64,000 nucleotides of DNA, from the NCBI GenBank assembly GCA_013398955.1, contig VWPU01002882.1:310001-374000 (forward strand), in the 5' to 3' direction. This document shows, one piece after another, positions 24,716 to 36,472 of this stretch. The number at the start of each line of letters is the position of its first letter. The first letter of the stretch is position 1. The DNA is from Callaeas wilsoni. Taxonomy: Eukaryota; Chordata; Aves; Passeriformes; Callaeidae. Position numbers and translations under genes: made by a program. The notes beneath the pieces were generated by a model. The model was not told the DNA's origin and made no database searches. It saw only the letters and a program-made list of their open reading frames with translations.

Positions 24716-27360
24716 ACCAAGTTCTTCATGGGATAGTGACCTACTGTATGCTTTGTGAGACCACTTTGTAACCTGATGGTATGGTTCAATCACTTGAACA
24801 TCTCAGAAACTTTTCAGATATCATTCTGTATAATTCTGCCTGATTATTAATACCGTCTACGATCTATTGGACTGTGAAAAAGCACAGAAACAACCACTCT
24901 TGTGTAATGTTTCTTCTCATGTAGTAGAGAGACCAAGTACAGCAGACTGAAGACAATCATCCGGAATGGTAAGAAACAGATCTTAGCTCAGCACTGGAAA
25001 TTATGAGATCTGGGTAATATAACCTTTGACAAATTGTGTTTCTGTTTGAGACAAAAATGGAGACTTAACTGCTTTTTTCAGGGTGGTAAAACACAAACAA
25101 GAGCATACAGCTAATCTGTCACCTGCTTTCCTGTTTTTATTTTCACAAATGATAATCCGCTGAAAGGATTTGAGTATACTTTCTAAAACTGAAAACTTGA
25201 GGCCCTTCCCCTTACGATAGTACATAAAATACTGAGGTATTTGGTGTGGGAAATCATACTGTAAGTGAACAGAACAGGCTGAGGCAGGATTAGCAATAGG
25301 GACTCAGTTGCAATTCCGAGCACTCCCTCTTCTCAGAAGTCAAATTTTACCTAGGAATCTTGAAGACACCCAGTCCTGTCTTGAAAGAATGGATGTGAGC
25401 AGGGAAGGATTGGACTGAAGCACTGGTACCACATGTAGGGCATGGCCATGGCACAGAGGTGTGGTCTGTGTATAAACAAAACCAAAGAAATGCAATGGAG
25501 GTAGCCTAAAAGACGTGTGTGTCTCCCAGTGTCATCCTAAGAGGGGAGAATAAGACACTATGCTTCAAACCAAGCAAGTTTGGGGGTTATTTTGCTTCGG
25601 TAGTTTGGTTGATTGGTTGATATTTTTTACTGTTCCATAGTAAGTTGTGATGACAACTCAAAATTGGAAACCTTCATAGAAGTCCAAATTAATAATCTGC
25701 TTATTCAAAAAATGAAAATTATTATGATACCATACGACCTCAGCAATAGTTTTGTCTTGTTTAGAAGTACAGACTTGGGGAAAAGCACTAAGTTACCAAA
25801 ATAATTCCCATATCCCTTTCAGAATATAAACAAAGCATGTTTCCATACTGACAATGGGGTAGGCAGACAATCAACAGGGTTGGCACCTTTTAAATAGAAT
25901 CACTAATGCTTTTTGTGTGGCAGTGATGTTGCAGCCTTATTGGAATTGCAAAGAAGATGAAGAAGGGCAGGAGAGGTGAACAAAGTGATAAAGGATTTTA
26001 AATGATCCCTTTGTGCAATATGCAAACTCCTCTTTACTTTACTGTATTCGTTAGGTCTGGCTGAATTACTTGGAGTGAATAATTTATGTCACTACTTTTG
26101 GATTTTTTCTATCACATGGATTATTTCAAGGTCTCTACATGAAGTGGAACCATGCCTGATTAATACTTTGGTAACCTTATTTCGTATTTACAAATTATTT
26201 CAAATAACACGAAATTATTTGCAACCATATCTTCATGTGAGTTTGACCAACCAACAGTAGAGAAAGAGTGTTTTCAAAATAATAAAAACTCATAATGTAT
26301 AAATAAAAAAACCCCACTTTTTAAAATATACTTTTAATTTTAAAAAGCACCTATAAATGAATCAGCAATAAGATTTTTTTTCTTATTGCCCTTCATAGAA
26401 TGCAGAAGACATGGTAAATATAGTGCAGGTTTCTTCAGAACTCCCTGTCTTCACAGTTAATTTGGGATTCAAAAATAAAATTTCCTTCTGATTGCACAGA
26501 TTGCATAAAGAAGAACATACAGGCAGAATTTAGAGCTGCATTTCAAATGGTCCACATGTCAGACAATTTCTGGGGCTTTGAAATTGGTATGATTACAGAA
26601 AAGTCATTGTTGGAGGAGCAAGGATTATTCCTCCATGGGTGATTTGAATCCAGAAGGCAAGACAGAAACAAAGCACTTGTACTCAGATGTCCCTTATCTC
26701 CTTCCTTCAAACATGCAAGCTGCATGCATTACAGGCCTGCCACAATTTGTCTTCTGCAGGAACCACACAAAATTGGTATTCTGCGTAACATCAGTTTCTC
26801 TGGGGTATCCTGAAAGAAGGGAATGGGAATCCGCAAAGGTCCAAAATGTGGAGACCTTTCAACTTCACAGCCTCACTTCTTTGCAGGCAAAGCATCCCCC
26901 ACAGCCGATACAAGCTGAAATAAATTAAAGTGTCCTGACTTTGGTTGTTCACTCTGCAACTTTGATTCTGTGAGTGGGTATGAATGAAGAACCCTTTGTG
27001 ATGCTATATGGATAACTAAACATCTGTATCTGCTCTTATTTTATGGAAATATCAGTATCTTAAGAAACAATTTACTGATCACATAGGAACTGAAAAAATT
27101 TGCTCTTCAGCAACTATGTTGACTCTGCAGTGACACAAATTGCAAAAGTGGGTACTCTAAAAGTACAAAAAGAGGTCTTTGGCTAAATTCAGAACGCTGA
27201 TTTGTTAACTGGAATGGCAACATTATATAAAATTACTCTTTATTATTATGATTCCTATCTGAAATTGTTAGAATTGTTGAGTTGTTTTGATTCTTTTCCT
27301 GAAAAGATGATTAGAATTTTAGATTTGACAGAACAATCCTCATAATTCAGAACTGTCAGA
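24716..27360. other. Unassigned sequence, no gene
   Basis: Open frames of 60-97 codons occur on both strands with overlaps (for example 26543-26725 minus and 26635-26928 plus). None resembles a known protein and no transposon is recognised. Confidence 0.55.
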
Positions 27361-27409
27361 ATTTGTATTTATTTGTATTTTTTAATTTGTATTTATTTAT
27401 TTTTTCTGT
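27361..27409. repeat. T-rich degenerate tandem repeat (TTTGTATTTAT)n
   Basis: Three successive near-copies of a TTTGTATTTATT-type unit end in a T-rich run. Low-complexity sequence. Confidence 0.75.
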
Positions 27410-28219
27410 GTGAATTGTACCTAGCAGATGATTAATATGTTTTAACATAGGTTTTAAGAGAAAGGTAATAAAAACTGCTCAGAGGTAGGAGGATGCTAAA
27501 ATGCCTCATAATTCTGTGCATCCTTTATTGAAGTGATTTGACCCTATCTCCCTATTTCAAATAATGTTCTACATCAGATGTAGAGTTCAAAAAAAAAAAA
27601 AAGAAAGAATCTATTATTTGTATTTCTTTGGGCAAAAGTAGATTTGAGGACACTACCTAAAGGAAGAACTCTATTCTGTTAAATGGCTTTGTTGTTAGCA
27701 TTTTTAAATGAAGGCTGCCTTCATTTTGTTTTGTTCTTCATTTAGATAATTCACTAGATAAGAATGTACTGCATGCACAGAGACAAAGGAAACATATTCT
27801 TTAAACAATTTCATGAAATTGTGTCCTGGCTTGCTTGGTATTGTTTTGCTGGAAAGAAATCTCACATCAGTGCTTTAATGCCAATAGATTTCTATTGTTA
27901 TTGTAGTAAAAACAAGGTACCATAACCAGTGGTTTTCTCATTAAAGAGACCATCAGCAGAACCGAGAATACAATATTCATAATTCATTGTTGTCTTTAGG
28001 GCAAACAAGTCTTTCTGCAGCTAGGTGTGGTGTGTGATGGAGATCATAATATGTTAAGCCCTGATTTTGTAAATAAGTGAAGGTGGTTTGGTTGCACAAG
28101 GACAGTCAGTCCATGTGTGACCTGCTATAATACTGGATCTTGTTTTTGACATCTTATGACAAGAGGTTTCATGTATCTTCTCTTCATAGCATTTGCCTGC
28201 CTTTCTTGTTTTTGTACTC
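27410..28219. other. Unassigned spacer with A14 tract
   Basis: A run of 14 A occupies 27589-27602. Otherwise nothing is recognised before the CR1 element. Confidence 0.55.
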
Positions 28220-28535
28220 ACAGAATCACAATATCACAGAGTCGTCAAGACTGGGAGAGACCTTCAATCACTTAGTCCAACTATCAACCCAGAACCACCA
28301 TAATGACCCCTAAACCACAGCCACCTCCACATGCCTCTTGAACATTTCCAGAGACGGTGACTCCACTACCTCCCTGGGTAATTTATTCTAATGCCTAAAC
28401 TCTCAGTGAAAAAATTTTTTCTACTGTCTAATCTGAACCTCCTGGTGCAATGTAAGGCCATTTCCTCTCATGCTTTCACTTCTCACCACAGAAGAGACTG
28501 ACCCTACCTTGCTACAACCTCCTCTTTATGGCTTT
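28220..28535 (-). mobile_element. CR1 LINE 3' end, reverse orientation
   Basis: Read on the plus strand it shows the reverse complement of a CR1 3' end: TCACAGAATCACAATATCAC at the terminus, GAGAGACCTTCAATCACTTA, GTCCAACTATCAAC, CGGTGACTCCACTACCTCCC, TCTGAACCTCCTGG and TTGCTACAACCTCCTC. It is 5'-truncated at about 28535. The element has many substitutions and is old. The short A-T-C repeat at 28220-28240 corresponds to the CR1 3'-terminal repeat. Confidence 0.93.
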
Positions 28536-30858
28536 CTAATACAAATAAAATTTCTCATGGGAAACAATGATAGGACCATGGCCAGTTGTTTACGGCCAAC
28601 TACCTTGCTCCCAACTAGATATACACCAGTGCAATGTTACTATTAGATAAAAATCCCACTAGGTTTTCTAGCTTTTCTCTTTGGTTACTCTTGGTTGTTC
28701 TCACATCCTCACTGGCATCTATGTTCAAGTTTATATTGGTCTTAATTTTTTTAGATACTGCCTTGCAGTACTTTGCTCAAATGTGTGGATTTGAGAATGC
28801 TTTGGAGGGGCCACCAGTTTTAACATCACAGAGTTTTGCTGAGTGATTTTCAGAAAGCCTTTCTCAAGAATAAGGACAAGATTTAATTTTATTTCTTAGA
28901 TTTGGTTGTACTCACAGAAATTAAAAATTTGAGTTCCTGTAACTCTTGTGTTGCTTACTGGCTTTGAATTATGACATCACATACTACTTGTGTCTTTCTG
29001 ACTGCAAAGCTTCTTACTCTCTCTTCACACTCCTCTTTAGTCAGATTGCCGCTCTCACCACTCTTGGATATCATATGAGAGCATTCAGCAGTGGGTGCTT
29101 GGGAACAGAGCAAGAGTAGGAAAAGTGCACTTCTCCCTGCAGATTCAGTGATAATTTGAGTGTTAGGTGGTGATAAGCGCTACAGTCATCTTCAGGAGTA
29201 CTGTAAGTACTTGCAGTCTAATAATTTTTAACATATTTCACTTTTAAAGAGCCTTTTACAATTGAGCATCATCATATCCTGTGAATTTAATAATACTGAA
29301 TTTAATACTGAGAATTTAAGTTCTCAGTTCTTCCTCTCTCAGAAAGACATTGATAATCTTTTATATCTTTTTCGTAACACTCTTGTTTTGTCAGTTCACC
29401 AGCCCATAACTTCTAATCTATTCAGTTATTGTACAGAAGCAGTTTCGTACCTCCAGTCATCCTTTTCTTCCTTCTCTGTGTTGTTCTTGGTTCTGCTACA
29501 TTTCCTTGACACTGATATGATCAAAATAATCCACACAGCATTCAAGATGTGGACTTTCTCAAAACTGGATTGTAATTTTTGTCTAATTTTCTATATCTCT
29601 GACCACCATTTCAGCACCAGATACGTGTTTGTAAACTCTGTTGAACAATGAAGATGAACAATCCACAGTGATTCCAAAATCTCTTCCCTAAATGAAAGGA
29701 ACCACTTTGGTGTCCGTCAGGGTATATGAGCTGGCAGGACGGTTTTCCTATATAAGCATTTTTTCACATTTCCATCAGAGACATTAAATGGTAGGGTAGT
29801 AAGCCCTTCTGTTAATATCGTTACTTTATTCATTGTATACCTCCCACGTTTATTTCCCTTGTATGCCTGACCAGCAGATTCATTGACTTCTGTTGCAACT
29901 CCGTCCTAAGATGTGATAAATGTACTTGTCTCATTACATTCATTCCTAAATCTACTGGGTTCTTTTTTGTTTGTTGCCCATCACAGACAAAGCTTAACCC
30001 TCTCTGTTTTTTTATCAGTGTATATCCCCTGCAGCACCTTTCTCCCCCTGAGCTGAACTGGTTTATTGCTTGTAACTTCACATCTTGTTTGCTGCTTTGT
30101 CAATTTGCCTGGGGCTTCTCAAACTTATTATAGCATGTTAATAAATGCCATCTGCTTTTCTGTATTATATGATGAAAGATATGGGTCTTCACAGTGTATC
30201 TGCCATCACTTCTGACTTTCAAAGATGATACTTTTTCTTGAGAATGTAGAATTATATTTTCACTGGTATTTCTTGCAGTGACTTGAATCTAGATTTATCT
30301 CATTTAACTTCAGGGACCTACCTGAGGTGCCTGTGATAAGAACACAGTTGTCTTTGGTTCATTGTGGAATCAATGCAGCAGAATTATGCATAAGATTATT
30401 CACTCCGTGTAAGGGTTGGCTCAGAAATCTCAGAAATACCTGTCTTTCCCTAGCTGAGACTAATATGCAGAACCTCAAAGACTTGTGCTTGTAATTTAGA
30501 TACTTCAATTGCATGCTGATGTTAGATGAATTAATTCCGGGCTACGGTATTTTAAAATGTGAATTCTTCAGAGTCACAAACTATTGAAAATATTAGTCTC
30601 CAATAAAGAAATAGAACAAAAATACAGTGGAAAAAAAGTAAAGAAAGAAAAATAAATAAAGGAGAAAAATCAAACCAGAATAGGTATAAGATATTCTCAG
30701 AATTATCTTGACAAAGTCAAGTCATTGTTTTTGTGAGCAGCTTCTACAACAGTTGTTATTGCTGGTACTTCCAGACAAGACAAATACATGTGAATATAAA
30801 TATAGTTCACATGGATAAAAGACTACAAAAAAAGCTCAAGTGCTACTTAAATGTAAAA
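28536..30858. other. Unassigned sequence, no gene
   Basis: A 129-codon plus-strand open frame (29262-29651) is Phe/Leu/Ser-rich, as expected of random AT-rich DNA, with no domain. A strongly purine-rich, A-rich patch lies at about 30600-30670. Confidence 0.55.
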
Positions 30859-30911
30859 ATCTTTAAAATCTTAAAAGGAACAGGATCTTAAAAATCTTTA
30901 AAAGGAACAGG
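30859..30911. repeat. Short tandem duplication, 26/27-bp unit
   Basis: Two copies (30859-30884 and 30885-30911) share ATCTT-AAAA and end in TTAAAAGGAACAGG or TTTAAAAGGAACAGG. They differ by small indels and one substitution region. Confidence 0.8.
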
Positions 30912-32962
30912 AATAATTCTTTTGCCATATTCTTCCCCTATTAGAAGTCACCAATCTCACCTAGCCTTGACTCTGGAAGAGAAAAATAAAGGGTAATTGG
31001 GAGGGAACAGGTTTTCTGTAACAGTTCCTTCAACAAACAGAAAATTAGGTATTTCTGCTGGATGGAATAATAGGGATTTTTCTATTTGAAGTACAGATGA
31101 ATGCCCTGTAAGGTGCGTGTTTATGCATAACTCCACTTATGACATTATTCAGAAGACTGCCATGACCTGTCACAAGGGCTGTATGCACTGTGATACAGAA
31201 TGGACAATATTCCCAGCCACATGCTATCTACCTCAGAAAGGTCTGAGCCTGCGCCAGGATAACCTTTTTAGCTTAGCTGAATAAAGCCCACAGGAATATG
31301 GCCCTTAAAGGATGACTGTTGTAGTCCAGAACAAAAATGTCTGGAAATATCGTAAAAGGGACCTAATTTTCTGTAATTTTTTTTCTCTTTTGAATTCTCT
31401 GTGCACACTTAAGATTAAAGGGCATAATAAACAGGTTGCTTCTCACATTAAAGCAAAAGGGGATTTCATTAAATAAGTTTTCCTACCTATTATGTAAAAC
31501 ACCTTTACTGACCTACTACAGAATTCAGTAATTACTGACTGAGAGGAGCCTAGCCCCTCATTACAGAAGATAACCTGATAACTCTGCTATTGTTATCATT
31601 GTCTCCTGAGGGCAATGGCTGCACAGAGCCCCTGAAACCATCTTTACCTCAGTTCTGAAACATGAGACACTTAACCTAGAAGAGCAAGTCCTCTAGACCT
31701 CTTCTTCATTCAGCAGTTGCTCTCTGGAGGTGCCAACCTCATTCCTTCATCAGGTTAGAAGCTTAAGGTGGTTATGCTCAGAAGACTACTTAGATTAAGT
31801 TTATGGAGCTAAAATGCTCTTTCCTTTTGAAATGAAATGTTTCTGGAAGTTCTTTGCTTCTATCACATCTGTACAAGTAACCACAAGGTTTGAGGTAGAT
31901 GTTTGTCCCACTTAATCCTTACCTGAGTGCACAAAGGGGCAGAAGGCCAATGAGGTCGGTAAGTTTTCTATGTTTGTTCTCTGTGGTGGTTAATGTAACA
32001 AGGATATAAATGTGAAGACAGAAAACTGCATTGATCCACTGAAAATATACAGGATCTTCTATTAGTTTTGGATTAGAGAAATCATAAGTTAGAGAAACAT
32101 ACAGAAACTCAAGAAATAGCTGTCCACCCATCCCAGTATTAAAAGTGTGGGGGAACAGGAGCATTTCAGCAGACCTCTGAAAAGACAGAGACAAAAGAGA
32201 ATGAAGCAGAGATAGAGAGCTCACTGTTGAATATAATTTAGTGTCCAAAGTTCTGAAAAGAGCTATTCTCTTTTAAAAAATCTCTTCTGAATGTACTAAA
32301 AAATAAGCTAGCCAGATGCTAGCTTCACTGTACAGCAGCCTTTTTATACCAGCAATACTAGAAATAATTGGTATCTTCATAGCATCAGGCAAATTGGCTT
32401 TATTGAATAGTCAGATACAAAAATGTGTGGGAATCTGTTGTCAGGGAGAATCTTCAACCATTGTGCTTTATAATAGCAAAGAACCGGATGGTGCAAAATT
32501 ATTCTTGCCCAGATCTGAGTGATTTGGCATGGATGAGACTAGGCAGAAGGGAAGGAGGTAAATTTCTTTCTCATTTCTCAGAGCATCTCTCAGATATTAA
32601 GGAGGGAGGCTGAATCCTCGAGCTCCAGATACATTATGACTGTGCTGGAGTATATTCAGCAGAGGATTCAGGGGCCTTTTCAGCAATACATGTGCACATA
32701 AACTCAAACTGTCATAAGCTGTAAGAGAACTAGACTCAGGTGAGACAAAACAATTAGAAACATATGCTTGGTTTTAAACACTGCAGGCATATTTTGTAGC
32801 TGGGAACAGCTGTTGTTATGACTGTTTTAAATATCTAAGCACAGGAAAGGACGAGGGACCTCCATAATATATGTGACAATAATAAAACTACAGCCTTAAT
32901 GGAATTTTCTTCATTTTATTTTATTTAAGTAAGGGTGTGGGATTAAGAACCAAAGCCATTTT
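30912..32962. other. Unassigned sequence, no gene
   Basis: A 109-codon minus-strand frame (31919-32248) includes a hydrophobic stretch but no recognisable family, and two plus frames at 32316-32613 overlap each other. No transposon identified. Confidence 0.55.
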
Positions 32963-33080
32963 AACATTTATTGCCTAGAATATGTTTTATATGTTTTCTC
33001 CTGGTCATTGCTCATGAAGAAAACATTTATTGCCTAGAATATGTTTTATATGTTTTCTCCTGGTCATTGCTCATGAAGAA
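32963..33080. repeat. Perfect tandem duplication, 59-bp unit, two copies
   Basis: Copies at 32963-33021 and 33022-33080 are identical at every position; each runs from AACATTTATTGCC to GCTCATGAAGAA. Perfect identity in otherwise decaying DNA implies a very recent duplication, an ongoing VNTR, or an assembly error. No transposon motif is present in the unit. Confidence 0.97.
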
Positions 33081-34216
33081 ATTTTAATATAGGTGTTTAA
33101 TTTAATAAAGCCTTAGAGCTCAACCCTAACTGTGTCAGCTGTCCAAAACATCTCATAGGAGTAGTCTTATGACAGGATTTAGAGGCACACCCTTTCTTCT
33201 GTAGAGCTAGTTAGAGACCGAACTAAATACTCTTATAAAAATGATGCTGGACAGCAGGAAACTAAACCTAGGCATTGCTATATGGATGACACAGTGCAGT
33301 GCAGGAGTCACAGGACACCTGTAGCCACATACTGAGTATGTTTCTGTTGCCTAGGGAGAGCCCTATGAAGCTTAGTCACATGTACATGCAGATGTCACAG
33401 ATATTTAATAGGCAGATAAATCCCAGCTTCTGGGCCTTGTTCAGCTGCCAGTACAGACACCTAGTATCATATGAAATGTCCTGGGCTCTCCTGCCTAGTA
33501 TTTGCTGCTATTTTATACGGACTTGGGTCTCCTGTGGGTTCTGTGTCATAACTGTCAGGTGTACATGAACTTGTCTGATAGTTCACATCTTGATGACACT
33601 AGATATTTCAAAAATCACCGTATCTGAATCAAGTACAATTACCTTTCCAGTGATTCAAGATTCATTCAGAATTGATCAGTTAGTAACTAGAGATAGAAAT
33701 GTCCACTTGCCTTTAATATATGAAGTATTTTGAGAAAAAAAAAATGTTTGCTTTGCGGTTAAGTTTCTGTTCTATGTGTTAATAAGGGTCTAAGTTTTTG
33801 GAATTGTTCTTAAAGACTCAGGGCACTTCTCAGTGTATCCAAAACCAGAAAACAAGGAAAGACTTATGCACTTCGTAAATCACTAGCATTTAGCATTTTC
33901 AGGCATTAATAGCTACACCAGCTGATGTTTCATTGATGGATTCTCATGGGAAACGTTCCTTTCTCATGGGAGAGGTCTTGATTGTAACAAGAAGTTACAC
34001 AATGATATCCTATTGGAAATTAAAGTTTCATCACACTTGGAATAACCTGTATGAATGTAATAGGATAATATTTCTATGGGGGAAAAGCAATTACCTGATT
34101 ACCTTGATTTTCCTATAGTGGTAATATTTTAAACATATTTTGTTATCTAGTCCTTGTTTACATTCAGGCAGTTCTGAATTTTATTTGATATTTAAATTAT
34201 TTTGTTTCACAGTATA
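33081..34216. other. Unassigned sequence
   Basis: No gene or repeat is recognised. An 89-codon plus frame (33299-33568) has no identifiable features. Confidence 0.55.
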
Positions 34217-34239
34217 TAAATGAAATAATATTTCATTTA
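34217..34239. repeat. Perfect AT-rich hairpin, 10-bp stem
   Basis: TAAATGAAAT (34217-34226), a 3-base loop AAT, then ATTTCATTTA (34230-34239). Likely a chance or cruciform-prone inverted repeat in AT-rich DNA. Confidence 0.85.
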
Positions 34240-35339
34240 CATTACATTTAAGGATTTTAGGAAGTCCAAGTTCATTCTTCTGGAGGACCGAGGGAAGTTC
34301 TCTTTTCACTAATAATTATAAAAATCAGGCTTTTGTGGTAACTTGTAAGGATAAACAATCTTAAATTATAGACTTTCCCTTAAGAATATGAGATTTGGTT
34401 GAAATGTGAAAATATGGTATCCAGCCTGCTATATAGCCATGAGTGCTGTGTCCTTACAACTGCAAGTAAAGCAATGAGCAAGAGAGGGGAACCCTGTCAC
34501 TGTTATGTTCTCTCCTAATTGTCAGTCCCCTCATCCAGCTCTGGACCCAAACCAAACTCTCTGCCACAGTTTTGGAGAGAGGAGGAGAATGCTGAACAGC
34601 TCGAAGCTTTGTAAAAAATAATGAAAAGCAATATATCTCCATGCTCATTCACATAATTCTATTGTTCATTCTACTCGTACCTTTTTATTGAAAACATATA
34701 CACCAGAAATGAATCTCATTTTTCATTCCTTTTTTTTCCTAAGAGTGGCATTCAGAAGTGCAGACTATTTTAATTAGCAGCTTCTAATACGTCTGAAGTC
34801 TATTATGTCAGGCTTGGAAGAAATTGATTCTTTCACTGTGAGAGCATTACAGAGAATTCCAAAATCCTTTTTCAGTTCATGTGATCTGGGCTGAGATGTA
34901 TTCACTGGAAAATATCTTTCATCACACCACAGGGACTTTCATGCTAGTATATTAACATTAAGAACACATTTTTATAATTTTTTCCACAAAGCTTTTGGCA
35001 GGAATTTATATGTGCTATCACATTGTAGGGTGTCTGTGTGTATGTTCCATGGCATGTAGAATAATGACAGCATAAACCTGAGGTACAGCATAAATGTCAG
35101 CACACTCCCTCAGCTACCTCATAGAACCACTTCAGCTTCTTAATGTATCAGCTTAAAAGTAGCTGCCTTACATCTACCGTATTTACCTACAATAGAGAGG
35201 CACCCACCTCTGTATTGCTGCTATTTTAGAAAATAGCTTACACTGACAACAATTCTGTTTTCCTTTAGAAAATCCTTGAAACAAAATGGTCATATCTGTT
35301 GCTTTCTAGTCTAAAATAAGTATCTATCATTTATACTAC
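34240..35339. other. Unassigned sequence
   Basis: A small minus-strand frame (34454-34648) lies in a slightly GC-richer patch with no recognised product. Confidence 0.55.
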
Positions 35340-35490
35340 ACTAGACCCTTAGAGAGTGCTTTTCAAAAGGTAATAACTATTTTTCGCAGCACTCAGTGCA
35401 TTAGGTTTTGCTTATTTGTCAGCTGGGTAGCTGAAGATGTAAGGAGGATAACTGACTTTGTCAAGGCTGCACACGAAGTTCATGATAGCA
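35340..35490 (-). mobile_element. MIR-like ancient SINE fragment
   Basis: In order it shows CCTTAGAGAGTGCTTTTC, AAGGTAATAACT, TATTTGTCAGCTGGGTAGCT, GATAACTGACTTTGTCAAGG, CTGCACACGAAG and GTAGGGTTCAAAT. These parallel the reverse of MIR: '..ttctaagcgcttt..ttaactc..ttttacagatgaggaaactg..taagtgacttgcccaaggtcacacag..gggattcgaac'. Divergence is heavy and edges are uncertain. It is the only interspersed repeat I recognise between 28.5 and 52.5 kb. Confidence 0.5.
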
Positions 35491-36387
35491 ATAGGTGTAG
35501 GGTTCAAATATTTTCTTTTCACTGCTATCTTGAATGCTTTTCCACTTTATGAATAAAATACAATTTTGTTCTGTTTTTCTCAGGACTGAGGAAATAATTA
35601 ATCAGTGAGGGCAAATAAGCTGTTCTCTTTCTTTTCTTTTTTTGTTAAATATACAGAAATTTTCTCAAATTTTTAAATTTATTGTCCAATCGTAGAGCAA
35701 TCAAAGCTATTTTGCTATTTGCTTTAGGGATGATTTTTCACCTACAGAAGATTAGGTGACAGACTACAGTACTTTGTCCAAAGAAGGAGTTCCTGAGGTT
35801 TAGGATGGGAGATCAGATTTTCCGAAGATAAAAACTCTCCTTGCCAATACACAGTTGTTTGCTTCAATCAGCAAATATAATCTTTTTATATATATATATA
35901 CAATCCATAAAAATGGATTATATTCATTTTGTATTTCCCTCTTTAAAATAGAGCTAAGGACTTTATTTTCAACAAAGATGAATAACTGCATGAAAAGTGA
36001 TTCACCTGGCCAAATGTAGTCATCTGGGTAGTAGCTTACAATGCTCATACATTAGAACTGACCAATTCAGGTGTGGCAGTCCAGACTGAGACCTGTTAAG
36101 TTTATTGAGGTGAGTGTTGCCAGTGCTGCATTCTGTTGCACCCAGAAATTTAGGACCATTTATTCTTCTCAGCCTAGCTGAGCCATATAGATTAGAAGGT
36201 AGATTTTTCCTGTCCTTCTCAAGGGCATCAAATAAAATATACTGAATTCTGGTGGCAGACAGATTACAGGGAAAAATTGGACAGAGGTATACCCTTCTTC
36301 AGTTCTGTGACTCTAACCGAGGCCAAAAACCAGACTAAAACCAGGAGAGTGGTACTATGTCCATGAGGTGTTCTAAGGCTGATAGGC
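35491..36387. other. Unassigned sequence with short (TA)n
   Basis: A (TA)7 run lies at 35887-35900. The 82-codon minus frame (35800-36048) passes through it and looks random. Confidence 0.55.
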
Positions 36388-36413
36388 AGTAAACTCTGTT
36401 TGCAGAGTTTACT
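36388..36413. repeat. Perfect hairpin, 11-bp stem, 4-base loop
   Basis: AGTAAACTCTG (36388-36398), loop TTTG, CAGAGTTTACT (36403-36413). All eleven pairs are Watson-Crick. It sits directly upstream of a TAT/AAT-rich direct repeat. Confidence 0.9.
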
Positions 36414-36420
36414 TATTTCT

Positions 36421-36472
36421 TATTATTAAGAAATTAATAATAATTTATTATTATTAAGAAATGAATAATAAA
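36421..36472. repeat. 28-bp-period direct repeat, AT-rich
   Basis: TATTATTAAGAAATTAATAA at 36421 recurs at 36449 as TATTATTAAGAAATGAATAA, with one mismatch in the shared block. It lies eight bases after the 11-bp hairpin, so the local region is structurally unusual. Confidence 0.85.
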
